Assembly (NCBI GenBank): GCA_032718865.1
Contig: JALUTQ010000026.1
Location: forward strand, 930,001 to 994,000
Reading direction: 5' to 3'
DNA length: 64,000 nucleotides
From: Tilletia caries
Taxonomy: Eukaryota > Basidiomycota > Exobasidiomycetes > Tilletiales > Tilletiaceae
The number at the start of each line of letters is the position of its first letter. Position 1 is the stretch's first letter. Below, piece after piece: positions 1 to 11,444 of this stretch. The notes under the pieces are model-generated. The model saw only the letters and a program-made list of their open reading frames with translations, did not search any database and was not told the DNA's origin. The position numbers and the translations under genes are program-made.

Positions 1-1
1 C

Positions 2-355
2 CACGCCCACTCTCACGCGGAGAAGGGAACAGCATCCAACACAGTCGACGCGCCCCAACAAGGCGGAACAACAGGCTGGGGCGACTGCTGCGGCATCCCC
101 ATTCCGAGCGCGTACGGCGCTGCAGCTGCACAAGCTGAGGAAGGAGGGCAGAACGTAAAAGCGCCGGTGGTTCAGGGTAGGAATGGCGGCGTCGTCGCTG
201 AGACGGGCCAGTTGGGACGCGCGAAGGGGTGGAGTGCCAGTCCTGCTGCGTTGGAGCGGCACGGAGGAGGGGACGCTTCCTCTGCTGCGCCGCAGAAGCA
301 GAGGAAGAATGCTGTGCCGGCTGCGGGCGGCGTCCGTCGGATTCCCTTCGATTGA
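2..355 (+). CDS. 3' end of an unidentified gene (partial)
   Basis: An open frame enters from the left edge and runs to a TGA at 353-355, about 117 codons. It is rich in Ala, Gly, Gln and His, with a Gly-Trp-Gly-Asp-Cys-Cys stretch near residues 25-30, and looks like a hydrophilic protein tail. The last third overlaps the first unit of a local GC-rich tandem repeat, so the true stop could lie earlier if a splice site is used. I do not recognise the family. No motif allows a function to be assigned. Confidence 0.4.
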   Translation, partial: HAHSHAEKGTASNTVDAPQQGGTTGWGDCCGIPIPSAYGAAAAQAEEGGQNVKAPVVQGRNGGVVAETGQLGRAKGWSASPAALERHGGGDASSAAPQKQRKNAVPAAGGVRRIPFD

Positions 356-590
356 TGGTTTTCTTTTCTGAGGGCGTATGTAGGCCGGAGGAGGGGGACG
401 GCGGAGGAAGGCGGGCGGGTGCTCCTGCTGTGCTGACTGCCGGCGGGGCCCGCGGCGTCCGTCGGATTCCGATTCCCTTCGGACTGACTGGGCGGGAGGA
501 GAGGGAGGACAGAGGAAGGCGGGCGCTCCTGCTGTGCCGACTGCCGGCGGGGCCGGTGGCGTCCGTCGGATTCCCTTCGATTGATGTTTA
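262..590. repeat. three imperfect copies of a GC-rich ~100-130 bp unit
   Basis: Three successive blocks (about 262-356, 396-482 and 508-590) each end in the same string, GTCCGTCGGATTCC followed by CCTTCGATTGATG or a close variant. Each carries an upstream GCTCCTGCTGTGC-like stretch. This is a short degenerate minisatellite at or just past the end of the first gene. Confidence 0.75.
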
Positions 591-762
591 TCCAGAGGGG
601 CCCTTGCTTCAATCGATTCCCAGTCCTTCACCCACTCAACCTTGCCAGAGAGAGAGAGTAGTTTTTTGTTTGTTACATATGTACACATTCGGATTTGCGG
701 CCGGGCTCGCTGAGAGAGCTGGCTGGATGCGTGGGCTCGGCTCAATTATCTTAATTACAGCT

Positions 763-766
<4 letters not shown>

Positions 767-797
<31 letters not shown>
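767..797. repeat. (GA)n microsatellite
   Basis: An uninterrupted AG/GA run of about 15 units. A shorter GAGAGA run follows at about 887-898. The surrounding 600-1200 region has no convincing gene; it holds T-rich tracts around 1050-1095. Confidence 0.95.
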
Positions 798-800
<3 letters not shown>

Positions 801-1200
801 GGGCGCGAGGGCAGGCAACGAAGGACCCGTTGGGGCGAAGCGTTGAGGGTGCGTGGTGGTTGGCCTAGCAGATAAAGTGTGTGTGTGAGAGAGAGAGACG
901 GATCATATGTAGGGAGAGAGGTCGCGCCCGGGGGGAATATATGTGCGTGCTGGAAGTGTGAAGGTGGATGCTTGGGGCCTCTCGCTGGGTATTGACGAGG
1001 AAGGAGAACGAGAATTGGGTTGGAGTCAGGGAAGCCGAATGTCCGTACGCTCTTTTTTTTTTCTGTTTTTTTCTGTTTTTTTCTTCTTCTTGATGTTGTT
1101 TGTTCTTGTTGGCAAGGCTCAGTCGAAGCCAGCTCGGCCAACCGAGAGCGCCTCCCCAGGCGCGTTGAGGGTATCAAGACCTGGCCGGGACGAGGCTCGC

Positions 1201-2116
1201 TCACGAGAGCACAAGCTGGTAGCCGTTCGTAACCCCCTGGCCATAAAGGTTCTCGACCCCGACGTACGTCACATCGACGGAGCTGTCCCCCTTGCCGAGG
1301 GTGGCCGAGCGCTTGACGAGCGAGTAGGAGCCTTTGAAGTCCTCGTCGGGGTAGGTGCCGTCTTGGGGTTGGCCGAGGAATTGGAGGTACTGCGCGGGGG
1401 TCACATATAGATGGAGCGGGGAGGGGTCAGTTAAACATTTAACGAAAGGATGGAGCAGTGGAAGGGTCACATACCATCGTCGTCTTGCCGCTCTTGTCCG
1501 GCACCTCGACCATCTCCCACCACTGGAAGAGCTGGCCCGAGTCATCGGACGCACTACAAGGCCTCTTGACCAAATACTGCGGCTTATTAAGCACGCCCAA
1601 CTCGAACGCCTGCACACAGCTCTTGTCGACAGCATGCGAGTTCGACAGATGGCCATACGTGAACTTCGTCTTCGCGCTGCCCTCAAACGCACCCGTGCTT
1701 GGGCTGGTACCCATGAAGGTGCCGTTGCACGTCGAGAATGTGAAGGTTTGCGGGGAGAGCGGTTTCCCGTTGATTGAGGTGAGGAGGGTGGGGACGGTGC
1801 CGTCGACGCCGTGCGCCGGGGTGGAGAAGCGCGCGTTGGCAAGGGAGCCGTCTTTAGTGCGCGCTTGGAGGGTGCCCGTCTTGTACGGCGTGCACTTCAC
1901 GGTACCTACGATGCGCTCGACGAGTACGTTCTCATTGAGTTCGCTCCGTTCGGAGACGGAGTCCGCGTCGGAGCGGACGAGGTTGGAGGAGGCGACGAGG
2001 CCCGGGTTGGAGGCGAGTTCGGCGACGTATCGCTCTGCCGGGGTTAGGGCTGAGGGTTGGGCGTGGGAGACGGTCGCGAGGGCGGCGGTGAGGCCGAGGA
2101 CGATGGAGAACTTCAT
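1201..2116 (-). CDS. secreted protein of unknown function, two exons
   Basis: The model is exon 1 at 1475-2116, an 85-nt intron at 1390-1474 (GTATGT donor, GCGCAG acceptor, phase 0) and exon 2 at 1201-1389, giving 276 aa. The protein begins with a clear signal peptide (MKFSIVLGLTAALATVSHAQ), so it should enter the secretory pathway. The mature part has four well-spaced cysteines, which could form two disulfides, and no transmembrane segment. The start is chosen because the ATG at 2116 begins the hydrophobic leader. A TTTAAAA box lies about 190 bp upstream. I do not recognise a named family. The intron call rests on both splice sites joining two open frames without a stop. Confidence 0.8.
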
Positions 2117-2301
2117 TGTTGGGGGATTGATGAGGAGGTGTTGGACCTGATTCAGGAGGAGGAAGTAGAGGGTGGGGAGAGTTACGTGTTGTGAGTTGGG
2201 GCAAGATGAGGAAGCAGAGACGCGGTTTCAGAGTGAAGGATGGGGAGGAGGAGGGAGAAAGGGTGAGAGAGGGGGGGAGAAAGAGCGACAGGGTGCGACT
2301 G

Positions 2302-2309
2302 TTTTAAAG
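2302..2309 (-). promoter_or_regulatory. TATA-like box of the 1201-2116 gene
   Basis: TTTAAAA on the minus strand, about 190 bp upstream of the ATG, in a purine-rich region. Position and sequence fit a core promoter, but this is inferred from sequence alone. Confidence 0.4.
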
Positions 2310-2319
2310 GGGGGAGAGG

Positions 2320-4480
2320 AGGACGAGCGGAACAATAGCCCAAATGAGGGGAAGGGCCTGTGAGACTGCGTCACTGAGCAACTTTCCGTCCTCCCCCCAC
2401 AGGCCTGCAGCCCGTGCAACTCGCTCCCCTTTTGGCTTGGGAGAGATGAGGTGGTGCCTCGGCGTTGGGGACTGGGGGTCAACTCACCTGTCAAGTAAAA
2501 AAGTGCGGGCCGGAGCTTGGCGTGCCTGTGATGAGGGAAAGGAGAGTTTGGATGAGCGCATAGAGCCGGCGAGGGTGATGGTTATGGGGGCGACTGACCT
2601 TTGTTTCAAGAGCAAGAGTACTGGGAGGGAAGTTGTTTCAGGAGCGGGCGAAGTCTCGGGCAAAGAGATATATAGCTGGCGAGGGTAAGTAGTGTGTATA
2701 AGTAAGTGTGATAAGTGTGAGTGAGGGAGACGGTGTCCAGTGGTATCCTCCAACGCTCGTAGCTTTTATATGAGACGGACGGCAGTAGAGACCGGCCAAG
2801 AATGAACGCAAATGAAGCGTTCGATATGCTTTTGGACCAGAAGGTCTACTGAAACCCTTCGCCCCCGCTACTCCGGGTGGCGCTCCTGCGCGCCTGGTGG
2901 ACGACGTCAACGAGCGTCGAGATAGAGCGAGCTCCGCGGAGCGCGGAAGGCAGGACAAGGAGGCGCAAAGGAAGGGAGGGAATGAGGGATAAACCTCGCA
3001 TCTCCGCACACCTTTGTTCCGACTTTCCAGGCCGGCGGCTTTCCAGATCCAGCAGATGCAGAGAGGGAAGATGCTGCGGGACGGGTCTCACACTCTCACT
3101 ATTCCCTCTTCTTTTGGACACCTTTTCCCGCCTGGCTAACTTGATGCTGACCTTGAGGAGGGAGCTTGAGACGATCTATAAACTTGTTCCCGCAACTCGC
3201 CAGGCGTGATGTTGTTGGAGAACTGATGCTGGCTGATCGAGGTTGTGGAAACTGGAAACTGGAGGCTGGAGTGCGCTGGAAGTGCGAGGACAGGTCGCGG
3301 AAATGCGGAAGAGCCCGGAGCGAGGCAGCAGGCGGTCCACATCTGACATCTGACATCTGACCTCCAAGCTCGAACCTCTAGCTTCACCTCGTTGTCGCCT
3401 TTAGCGCCGCTAATTGTCATGGATAGCGTCGGTGCTCGGTATATAGGGTTTACCTCTAGATCTAAAAAGTAGTGCTAATACATAGTCTGGCTTCCAACAT
3501 TTCCCACAAGCAGGACGCAAGATGGACGCCGGGCGGTCCTTCCGCTGGCCAAGACTGTCCTGTCGTCTGTCAATGCCTTCATGGAGTGCGGGGACATCGC
3601 CTGAACCTGACCGCCTCCCATCTGTATGTGATCTGTCATCTGGGTCCTTATACTTCGCCCGGACGACGAACTCCTTCGTGTGGACGGCAATCCGAGTCCG
3701 CTCAACTGGACTACATAACACGTGCTGGTTGACGGACATCAGCGCATCAGCTCTCATTTAGTATGAACATGTATCTGCTTCCACAAGCATGAAGCAACCG
3801 ATGGGGAATTGGGAGACGAGAGTCGAAGAGCCGAGCGAGGGAAGAGGCATCAATTATTTATCGGAGGTCCACTATAATTTACTCATAGCTCACGCCTCCA
3901 GCCTCAGCGCTCCAAATCCGGACAGAACTTGCTGTTTTTGCCGGAGGTTTTTGCCCACACCTCGTGCTCTTGATTCCACACAGATTGCAGACATTGCGAG
4001 TTGCGACCTCGTCGGCTCGCCCCCGACGAACCTTGCCCCGCTCGGTCCCTTGTTCCAGCGGTTCTCGACATGAAAGGGACAGAGCTGATGATTCAATTCG
4101 GATCTCACCGACACAGCTCACATCTCACAGGGTATAAGATGAAAGATCGTTCAGTCCGGGAACATCCGAACCGGCGGTTGGACAAATTTTATCAAGACCT
4201 GGGTCTCGCGGTCTCAACCTGATCGATCGATCAGTTTGCCTTCACCCACCTCAGCAAGAGCAACTCAGCGAACAGAGAAAAGGAAGACCAAGCGTGCCCT
4301 TGCTTCGCACATCGGCCAGCGAGCTTGAAGCTTGAAGCTGGCTGGACAAAGGCATGAATGATTGCGCTGGTGCAGGGTAACATGAGACGGCTGACATTCT
4401 TGCTTCCATCACACCCACCAGCACGTTTCTTGCCTTTGCCGTAGTCGACGGACGGCACAGCTCACCTCTCTTTCCTCGGC
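2320..4480. other. no supportable gene
   Basis: Only short overlapping open frames on both strands occur here, with no splice-consistent model, domain or repeat that I can support. A TATATA at about 2670 is followed by short GTGTATAAGTAAG-like repeats. Confidence 0.5.
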
Positions 4481-4500
4481 GCTCGTTTCTAAACGACTAC

Positions 4501-5340
4501 ATACCGCGATGTCTGCTTTCACTTTTTTCCCTGCTGCCTGTTTTTTCTAGCCACCAGTCCGCCTTTTCCCTCCTGAACCTGGCCCCCAAACGTGATCGAG
4601 TCCATCCTGCTCCGTTGCGACCACAAGACCCTCAAGTCTCTGCGACGAACATGCAGATCCGTCAAACAAAAATCGACACCGAGACCGAGACCGAGCTCGA
4701 CCCCGTCCCCTTTCGAAATCGGCCAGCTATGAATCCCAATCTCACCGAAGCAGGACGGCATGAGATCTGCAGTCGAGCCCATGGCAGGTTAATGAGGACC
4801 TTCATGCGCGATCCACGCTTGCCCCGACCGCCCAGTCTCCCAGATGACCTCGCCAAGCCCACGAATGCCTACATCAGCATCCATCCCACCATCGAGAAGT
4901 TCTACTAGTGGTGGGGCGAGGCCCACCTTCCCCCAGACGTCAAGGTCGAAGACGTCCCCCATATCTTGAACGAGGTCCGCCACCTGCCCACCGGTGACCT
5001 CGCTCGAAGTCTCCCTCATCACGTAACTCTGTCCCGACCGGCACCTCGACCTACTCGTCCACGCCAGTCGAGCCGAAGAGCAAATGCGGACAGGTCCAGC
5101 GGTGCCACCGCAGGCCCACATCCCCGGGGCCCAGCGACAGCCCGGCCTGGTTCAAGGACGTGATTCAGCGGCCTCATCGGTCTCTCGTTCGACTTCGGCG
5201 GTCTCTCGTTTGACTTGGGCCGATCTCCTCCCCAGTTTTTCGATCCTGATCAGGAAGATGAAGACGACCCTACGCTCTTTGGGTTCAACAGTCCGCCCAG
5301 GCTCAATATCAACGAGGAAGGCGTGCTCGTGATGACTTTC
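4501..5340 (+). pseudogene. decayed F-box-like protein gene
   Basis: Coding-like segments on the plus strand lie in three frames. First is an F-box-like helix pair (PEVIESILLRCDHK-type text: VIESILLRCDHKTLKSLRR, about 4594-4650). A segment ending at a TAG at about 4906 then continues in the same frame as WWGEAHLPPDVKVEDVPHI. Next comes an acidic helix frame (DLLVHASRAEEQM), then an acidic C-terminal stretch (FFDPDQEDEDDPTLFG) ending at a TGA near 5338. At least one in-frame stop and two frame changes separate these pieces, with no splice sites that repair them. In fungi such proteins are usually substrate receptors of SCF ubiquitin ligases. The F-box call is a resemblance only. Confidence 0.4.
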
Positions 5341-5773
5341 GGTGATTGCTTTGATTTCTGAGCCGGGTACATTATGGTGTTCCAAGAGGTATTCTCTATT
5401 CTCCCAGTATTTCATGCTGAAGGCTTCTCTTGAATGCAAGCACTGGTGCGAGAAGGCTCTTCATCGACCTTACGCGTTCGTCTAGACAACATGTCCGCTA
5501 TCGTTGTACGCATTCTTGGTCACTGGAAGAGTTGGTCGAGCAGGGTTTGAGCCATACAAAGCTGATCAGAAGTGTAATAGAGCTCTCCCGTCCTTTTCTG
5601 TTTCTTCAGGCTTCAGCTCAGGTGCCACGGTGTCGATGATGATGCATGAAGCTGCAGAAAGCGTTCAAGGATTCACGGGGAGAATGATATTTGGAGTCGC
5701 GTGTCTCGTCATAAACGAGACACGACAAAAAAGCGAGACCTGTACTACTGAGAGAGCTCCGTTGTGCAATCTG

Positions 5774-6572
5774 TCACATAACGACGCAGTCGGTCTCGCT
5801 TCCTGTGACGAGAGGCCGATTCCATGCGTCGATATCGTGGAGGGCCCAGTTTTGTCCATCGCGGTCGAGGTCGACAAGAATCATTCCGTCGTTGTCTGGG
5901 TGGACGCGGGCGCAGAGCCTCTCGCTGCCGTGCGGATCCAAACAGAGTTGAGCTCACTCAAAAACATGACAGCACAAACAGAACCCCAGTAATTCGGTGG
6001 CATACTTACTCTTTCACAAGTTTGGCAATTGCAGGTCTGATCTTGGCGACCTGGGTAGGTGAGTGCAGGCCCCTGCCGGTGATGACGCAGATTTCTGAAT
6101 GTCCGCCTTGACGGGCATCCCGGATGAAATTCTCGGTACGTTCAATGGCCTCGCAGACCGTCAAGCCGTGAAGGTCGATCGTTCCAGCAGGTTGATGGGA
6201 ATTTTTCTCCTGTGTGGATGTAGGAGATGATAAGATATCAATCCGTCAATCTGCCGCATACCGCCCGGGAAAGAAAAGGGCAAATGTGAACCTCACCTCG
6301 AAGATCTGATCCGCCGCCTGCCGATTCAAGGCTACCATCCGCGCCTGATGACGCCGTCCCTTTCTGCTAAGCGTACTGGCCAGCGCACCGTCACCTGACA
6401 GGTAGGCCGCGCGCGCCTCATGGAAGGAGTTCGCCATCGCATCTCCTTCAATCCGAGCCTGGTCCCGGAGGCAAGTCTGGGTGCTATCGACGGGCGGTCG
6501 GAACAGATCGCGGAAGTCGATCTCGTCGGCCAAGGCTGCGTTGTGGTAGGGCGAAATGAGATGGCCGTTCAT
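5774..6572 (-). CDS. DUF1771-Smr domain protein
   Basis: The model has three exons: 6297-6572, 6010-6209 and 5774-5924. The introns are 6210-6296 and 5925-6009, both GT-AG, and the product is 208 aa. Residues about 28-92 form the helical DUF1771 segment (ARIEGDAMANSFHEARAAYL, then the GDGALA and NRQAADQIFE motifs). The Smr domain follows: the TIDLHGLTVCEA signature, the ITGRGLHSPT loop and the HPDNDGMILVDL end strand. Smr domains are nucleic-acid binding or nicking folds; DUF1771-Smr proteins in fungi and animals are linked to RNA quality control. The chosen ATG starts the conserved part. An in-frame ATG at 6644 exists, but the sequence between ends in a CAAGCAG acceptor-like string, suggesting a 5' UTR intron. 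All three exons join in phase, so the gene looks functional. Confidence 0.82.
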
Positions 6573-6649
6573 TGTGTCTGCTTGAAGGTGAGGCAAATTT
6601 ATCAGCAGAGAGAAGGGAAAAAGCGATCCGATAAAGGCCATCATTACGT

Positions 6650-7930
6650 TCGGACGTCTCCGAACCGTCGACTTTTATAATGTTGTCGATCTGGAAACCT
6701 GACCCTCGATCGAATGAAGTTGCTGCAGGGGAATGAAGTGAAGAAGCAATCTCAAAACTCGGGTCAGGCTTTAGAATGAGTTGACCTGCGTGTATATCCT
6801 AACGTTCCTTACTTTGATAAATAACGTTCCTTACTTTGGTGAATCTTGTCTGGCTCCTAGGCCGTCGTGCAGCGAGCAACAGCGTGGCATAGGATGGACG
6901 TATCGTTCAGCAAGGGATGTGTGCAATGCATCGTGCCGCCCATGAGTGAAGGCGAAGGTGTAGGCCTAAGGAAGGGTGAGGGATAGCAGCAGCGAGTCTC
7001 TTTGGGCCCGAAGCGCTGAAGGGCAGAAAAAAAAACGTTGAGGACGGGAAGCAGAACAGGAGTCTGAGAAGGGTAAATAATGTGTATGAGTCCAGTAAGG
7101 ATCTGCGTGCAGGTAAAAGGGGAAGGAAGTCAGCCATGAGCCACGGTCCAGCGCCCAGCGCACCGGGGTTCTTCGGCTCTCTGGTTCGGCGTCTGCTAAC
7201 TCGCGCTGTCACATGAATCCGCGTATTTCTCGCTGACATCCCATCCAGCTAATAAGGATCAATGAACACGCCTGGGGAAGTCCCGAGAAAGGGAGACGGC
7301 AGTACTCGGAACGTGTATGAGCCGTAATTCGCTCTCAGCCTGCCTAACTGAGGCCGGTGGAAACACGGATCGTAACACGAGTACTACATGTTTCGATGGA
7401 GGACATCTCTGGCGGAAATACGACAATTAGCCCACGCCCCATATCGTGAAGTAGGCAGTGGGCCGGCAACGTCGATGCGGAGGACAGCTCTTGCCCAACG
7501 GCGGTCAGAAACGAACGAGCTTCGTGGTGAAAGCCCTTGCGAGTACGCCCACTCAATTCATCTTCCCTTCCTATAGTTACACACTACACAAACGTCACGT
7601 ATCACCAACAACGCTCAGCAAAGAGACAAAAACGCAGTCAATATTCTAACTTCCCTTCTTCCGTGCCGTCGTCTCTTTCGCTACCGCTTATTCTGCCCCT
7701 TGTTTCTTTTCTCCAAGCTCCCTTTCGAACTGATTCGTTCAATTTTCGCAAATGTTTGGTGGCCACTCTGTGTCCTGGAAGATCACAGAAGATGATAGAT
7801 GTGAGGCATGCCGCATGACCACGGGCTATGAAATATGAAGGAAGAAAATGGGAAGCTTGTGTGCATTTTTGGGAAAGAGTTGGATGATGGGGACAAGGGG
7901 GTAAACAAGGAGATTTGACATCGTACTACG
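6650..7930. other. intergenic, one short tandem repeat
   Basis: No supportable gene. A 22-bp unit (TAACGTTCCTTACTTTG plus spacer) is repeated twice at about 6800-6839. Short frames at 6.9-7.2 kb and 7.5-7.8 kb have no domain or splice support. Confidence 0.5.
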
Positions 7931-7934
7931 CGCG

Positions 7935-8546
7935 TCACAGCCGATGCCTCGCAAGCTCAGTCTGGATGTTGCTGATCCGCCGCCTGATATGGGCAAGTTC
8001 TCCGGCCTGTGCCTGAATTAGCTCCCTGAGCTGGCCAACCGACGGGAGCCTGAATACCCCCGGGACATTGAATACTTGTTCCAATTGTGCCAGGGCATCC
8101 GGATTTGCGTCTAGGTGGTTTGCGAGGGTACGGGCCCTCTGAATACTGGCACTCATCGCGGCTGCTCCGCAGACACAGCAGAAAAATAGGCTCAGCGTCA
8201 GATGAACCTGGTGTCTGGGAAGAGCTGGCCTCAGATCTAGCCACTCACCTTCGTTCTGGCGAAGAGTTCGGAGCTCCCTGAGTAATTCAGCCGGAAAATT
8301 CGCAGGCGGATCGGCACGGGCTTGAAGCTGTATGTCACATATGAACAGAGGGTAAATAGTAGTCAGTCAGTCGAAGACAAGTCAAAGAACACCGAGAGGA
8401 CCCATCGGGCTACTCACAGAACGTGCCTGAGGCAGGCCCGTGGAGGAAAGGGAGATCGTCTCCGGCACGGGAGCCGAGGTGACGCCGATGGCGAGGACGA
8501 GGAGAACGATGGGGAGGAGGGCGAGCGTGCGAAGGTGGACCATCAT
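7935..8546 (-). CDS. small secreted protein, family member 1
   Basis: The model has three exons: 8418-8546, 8249-8327 and 7935-8161. Each intron begins GTGAGT and ends CAG, and all phases agree, giving 144 aa. The N-terminus is a strong signal peptide (two Met, then a run of Leu/Val/Ile to GVTSAPVP). The mature protein lacks cysteine pairs and has Leu/Arg/Gln-rich amphipathic helices, with a C-terminal coiled-coil-like stretch (AHIRRRISNIQTEL). The same exon plan, leader-end motif (SAPVP) and length recur at 28221-28818 and 51906-52461, so this is a paralogous family. Function is unknown. Rapid divergence, secretion and location among transposons fit an effector-like or environmentally acting protein, which is inference. 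Confidence 0.8.
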
Positions 8547-8678
8547 GGATGCGATGAGGTGTGAGTGTGAGGTGAATGTGGCGTTGAAATGCGCAGCACG
8601 GAGAGCTGTGTGTAGATGAGTGGATGAAGAGTGTGAGGAGTGTGTACAGAACAGCTGGGATCAGTGGGGCATCGCACA

Positions 8679-8688
8679 GTATATATAC
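8679..8688 (-). promoter_or_regulatory. TATA box of secreted protein 1
   Basis: GTATATATAC, about 135 bp upstream of the ATG at 8546, matches a core TATA element. Paralogues have TATA-like boxes at a similar distance. Confidence 0.5.
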
Positions 8689-8770
8689 CTTTTGTACCAC
8701 CTACCAGCAAAGTTCACACCTGCGAAGACATTGAGAAAGAACAGCTGAGAAAAATGAGAAAATGAGAGGT

Positions 8771-9001
8771 GGAAGATGTCCGGCCAGCGAGAACCATTGA
8801 CCAGCTCAGCCCCGATACTGTGTTGAATAGCCAAATTCAATATTGCACCTTCAGCCCCGTTGCAACTCACTGAGCGGCGGTATGGAGAGAGCGAGAAAAG
8901 CTAGAAGATGGGAGCGTCCTTCCGGCGAGTGGGAACCATTGGCCAGCTCAGCCCTGGTACTGTGTTGAATAGCCAAATTCAACATTGCACCTCAGCCCCG
9001 T
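8771..9001. repeat. ~90-bp tandem duplication upstream of secreted protein 1
   Basis: Blocks 8771-8860 and 8903-9001 share strings such as CCAGCTCAGCCC and GTTGAATAGCCAAATTCAA in the same order, with about ten differences. They lie 0.2-0.45 kb upstream of the secreted-protein gene and could duplicate regulatory sequence. Confidence 0.8.
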
Positions 9002-9399
9002 GGGATGTTAGTTTTGCCGCAGAGAAAACCTTTGACTTCAGACTTCCAGTGACCAGTCATCCACGATCTCAAATATTAGCTCATTATCCGTTTTCTGATT
9101 CGTTTGTTTGTCGATTTAGATACATATATGTTTGTTTGTTGCGTCAAGGCGCCGAGGCTTACGGAAACTCTCGAGGGAGGAGCCACAGTGATTCCATTGC
9201 CATCTGATATCTGACGCGATTGCTAAGGCACATGGCAGCAGAATTCAGCGCGGGATAATCATTTCCTCTTTGCAGAGCCTGCTTCCGGGCGCCGGGGCGT
9301 CGTAGAGTCCAGACACCTTCTCCACATCGTCTCGCAACGGTCACAATTTTCATGCCTCAAACGTCTTCCTCTTTACTTCTCTTCGTTGTGTTCCAATAG

Positions 9400-9539
9400 A
9401 CGCGCATCGAGTCTTTCATCGCACTCGTCAGTCTTCGCTAGTCGTCCTCAGTCAGTGAGTGGTTGGCGATAGAAACGTTGCAGAAATCGCCAGTCTAGAA
9501 CGAGATCTGCGACAGCTGTCGCGATGCCTGAAGCCATGA
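9400..9539 (+). pseudogene. C-terminal exon relic of the secreted-protein family
   Basis: A CCAATAG acceptor-like string precedes the frame TRIESFIALV. A second frame, NVAEIASLERDLRQLSRCL, ends at the TGA at 9537-9539. Both match the sequence at 52721-52819 plus 58918-59004. Differences there are largely third-position and silent in these frames (ATC/ATT, TTC/TTT, CTG/TTG, CGA/CGG), which argues the exon was once under protein-level selection. No leader exon is seen nearby, so this is probably a fragment. Confidence 0.45.
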
Positions 9540-9544
9540 TTGCG

Positions 9545-11050
9545 CACCAGGCGCCGTCTACGGGCAATGATGATTCTTCGGGAACAGCGCGCGATAGGAA
9601 CGGGAAAAAAAAAAACGGGTCAAGAGAAGAGGAGAAGCCGCAAGAGCGTGGACGTTGACCAAGAGATCCAGCCAGAGGAACGAGATGGAAGCGTCTCACG
9701 TGTGAGAGAGAGAGAGAGCCGGGATGAAGGATGGAGCGAGGACGAAGGGGACCAGAAAGAAGTGGCGATGATGCAGATGCGACGGAAGAAGGGAGACCAT
9801 GACTGTACACGTAAGTACAAGGGACAGGCTGACGAGAGGAGCAGGCGAACGAGAAGAGAAACGGATGCACGAGAGAAGGACATGGCGAGAGGAGGCCCGG
9901 AAGGAAAGGAAGAGGGCCCCCCATTTAAATGTTCGAGACGTTATGTATACGGCGCACCGCATGATTATTCGAAAAGGTGATGACAATCTGTTGCTGACGA
10001 GAGCATCGTTCGTTACGTTGGGTGAAGATGGAGCTGGCGATGGGTACATAAGGGAATGTCAAGCTGGAGATTTGTGTAGGGCCTTCTGAGTCGTTGCATG
10101 CGTCTCCCCTCAGAATTCCATCATTGTCAAAGAAGCCTTCGCGACCCAGGGAGGCTCGTCGTTCTCTCTTTTGATCTTGGGTTGCGCCAGGCTTGACGTT
10201 GTGACATCTGTTTGTTGCGCTACTCCAGAAACGTTCAGCTTCAGAAGCCCTTTCTAATCATGCGAATGCGGCTCCTTCCCACTCAATATTGGTTCACATA
10301 TTCACAAGCGTAACGCTGACATACCCGTGTGAAAGCCTTGCTCTTACTGCGGTACATCACCATCCTTCCAGCATCATCATTCACCTCCCCGTAGCGGACA
10401 TGATGTAGAGGAAGAAGCAAGGCGGAGATGATATCCATTGCACTACTTGGAAGGACAGTACAAAGGCACAAATGTACTTCGTCCGAACAATGAACAATGA
10501 AAGCCAGGATCAAGACCGGCGCAAAGAGAGGCGGAGGGCGGAGCTTGTCAGGAGAAAGAGAAGGATAGGGAGGAAGGAGTTCGGAGAAAGAGACGATAGA
10601 ACGTTGGTCGGCGAGACCTTGGTAGTAAAGTGAACGTTCGAACCGAGCGGACCTCTACGCCGGTCCGTAGGAACTGAGCAGAGCGGGAGGGCGCGGTGGG
10701 AGGGGGGGAGGGGAGGTGACAGAAACGTGTTCCTCGGACGCCCATCGGTACATCAGCCTCAGACAAGATAAGCGAGAGAGGTCCGCGACGGGTAGGACGG
10801 TTCGTGCCTAGAAGTCGCGCGGGGCCCGTGGGATATGACTGGGGGTAGGGCTGGGAGGGTCGCGCGGGTCTCCTCGGAGTGGTGGTTGGATGCCGGGAGG
10901 CCGGCGGTCCTTGGGCTCGCGCTTGATTTAATGGAGGGAGGTGGAGGATCGTATGGAAGGGTCAAGATCAGTACGTACCTATACGCAGGGAGGAAGAACG
11001 ATCATATCCCCTCGGCCGGCGAGGATTCGGGACGAACTAGACAGAGGGGA
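9545..11050. other. purine-rich intergenic region
   Basis: A long plus-strand purine-rich tract (about 9600-9930) keeps several frames open by composition only. No splice-consistent gene or domain is seen up to 11.05 kb. A minus-strand frame at 10283-10513 is unsupported. Confidence 0.5.
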
Positions 11051-11064
11051 TGGTTTCAACTCAC

Positions 11065-11154
11065 TGGCGTGGGGGTGTTGTCTGCGGCGACGGCTGTGCT
11101 GGCCAGGGCCAGGAGGGCGAGGAAGGCAGCGGCGGTGCTGAGGCGGAAGTGCAT
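11065..11154 (-). CDS. secretory leader exon of an incomplete small gene
   Basis: A 30-codon exon starts MHFRLSTAAAFLALLALAST and ends exactly at a GTGAGT donor. It is a textbook signal peptide (short basic start, hydrophobic core, AVAA cleavage region). A downstream exon might start after TGCGTATAG near 10.99 kb, where a Pro-rich frame is open to 10759, but the phase does not join cleanly. I therefore annotate only exon 1. It could be a divergent member of the secreted-protein family or a broken gene. Confidence 0.45.
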
Positions 11155-11444
11155 CGTGAAAATGGAAAGGCTTCGGGTTCTTTTGTTGGTTTTGGGGAGA
11201 AGATTGAGTATGGAATAAGTGGTAGGCTGCAGAGGGGTGAGGAGGTGTAAGTAAGTAGGGTGAAAGAAGGTAGCGTCCCCTTTTTGTACCTCAAGCGTGC
11301 CTCGGGCGGCGGGATTCGTGACTCGTCAGCCGTCATGTCGCCGGAGGCGCTTCGGCGCAGGCTGCGTCCGGTTCCATGCTTCATTTACGAGGGTTACCCT
11401 CATTAGCGCTGGGTCGCGTTGCAACCGGCGAGACATAATGAATT

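Noticed and set aside
172..612. Minus-strand 146-codon ORF at the left edge
   Set aside because: Open because of GC-rich tandem repeat composition; the plus-strand frame entering at base 2 is more protein-like.
9600..9980. Long purine-rich plus-strand ORF encoding an Arg/Glu-rich protein
   Set aside because: Composition-driven open frame with no splice sites, leader or similarity between frames.
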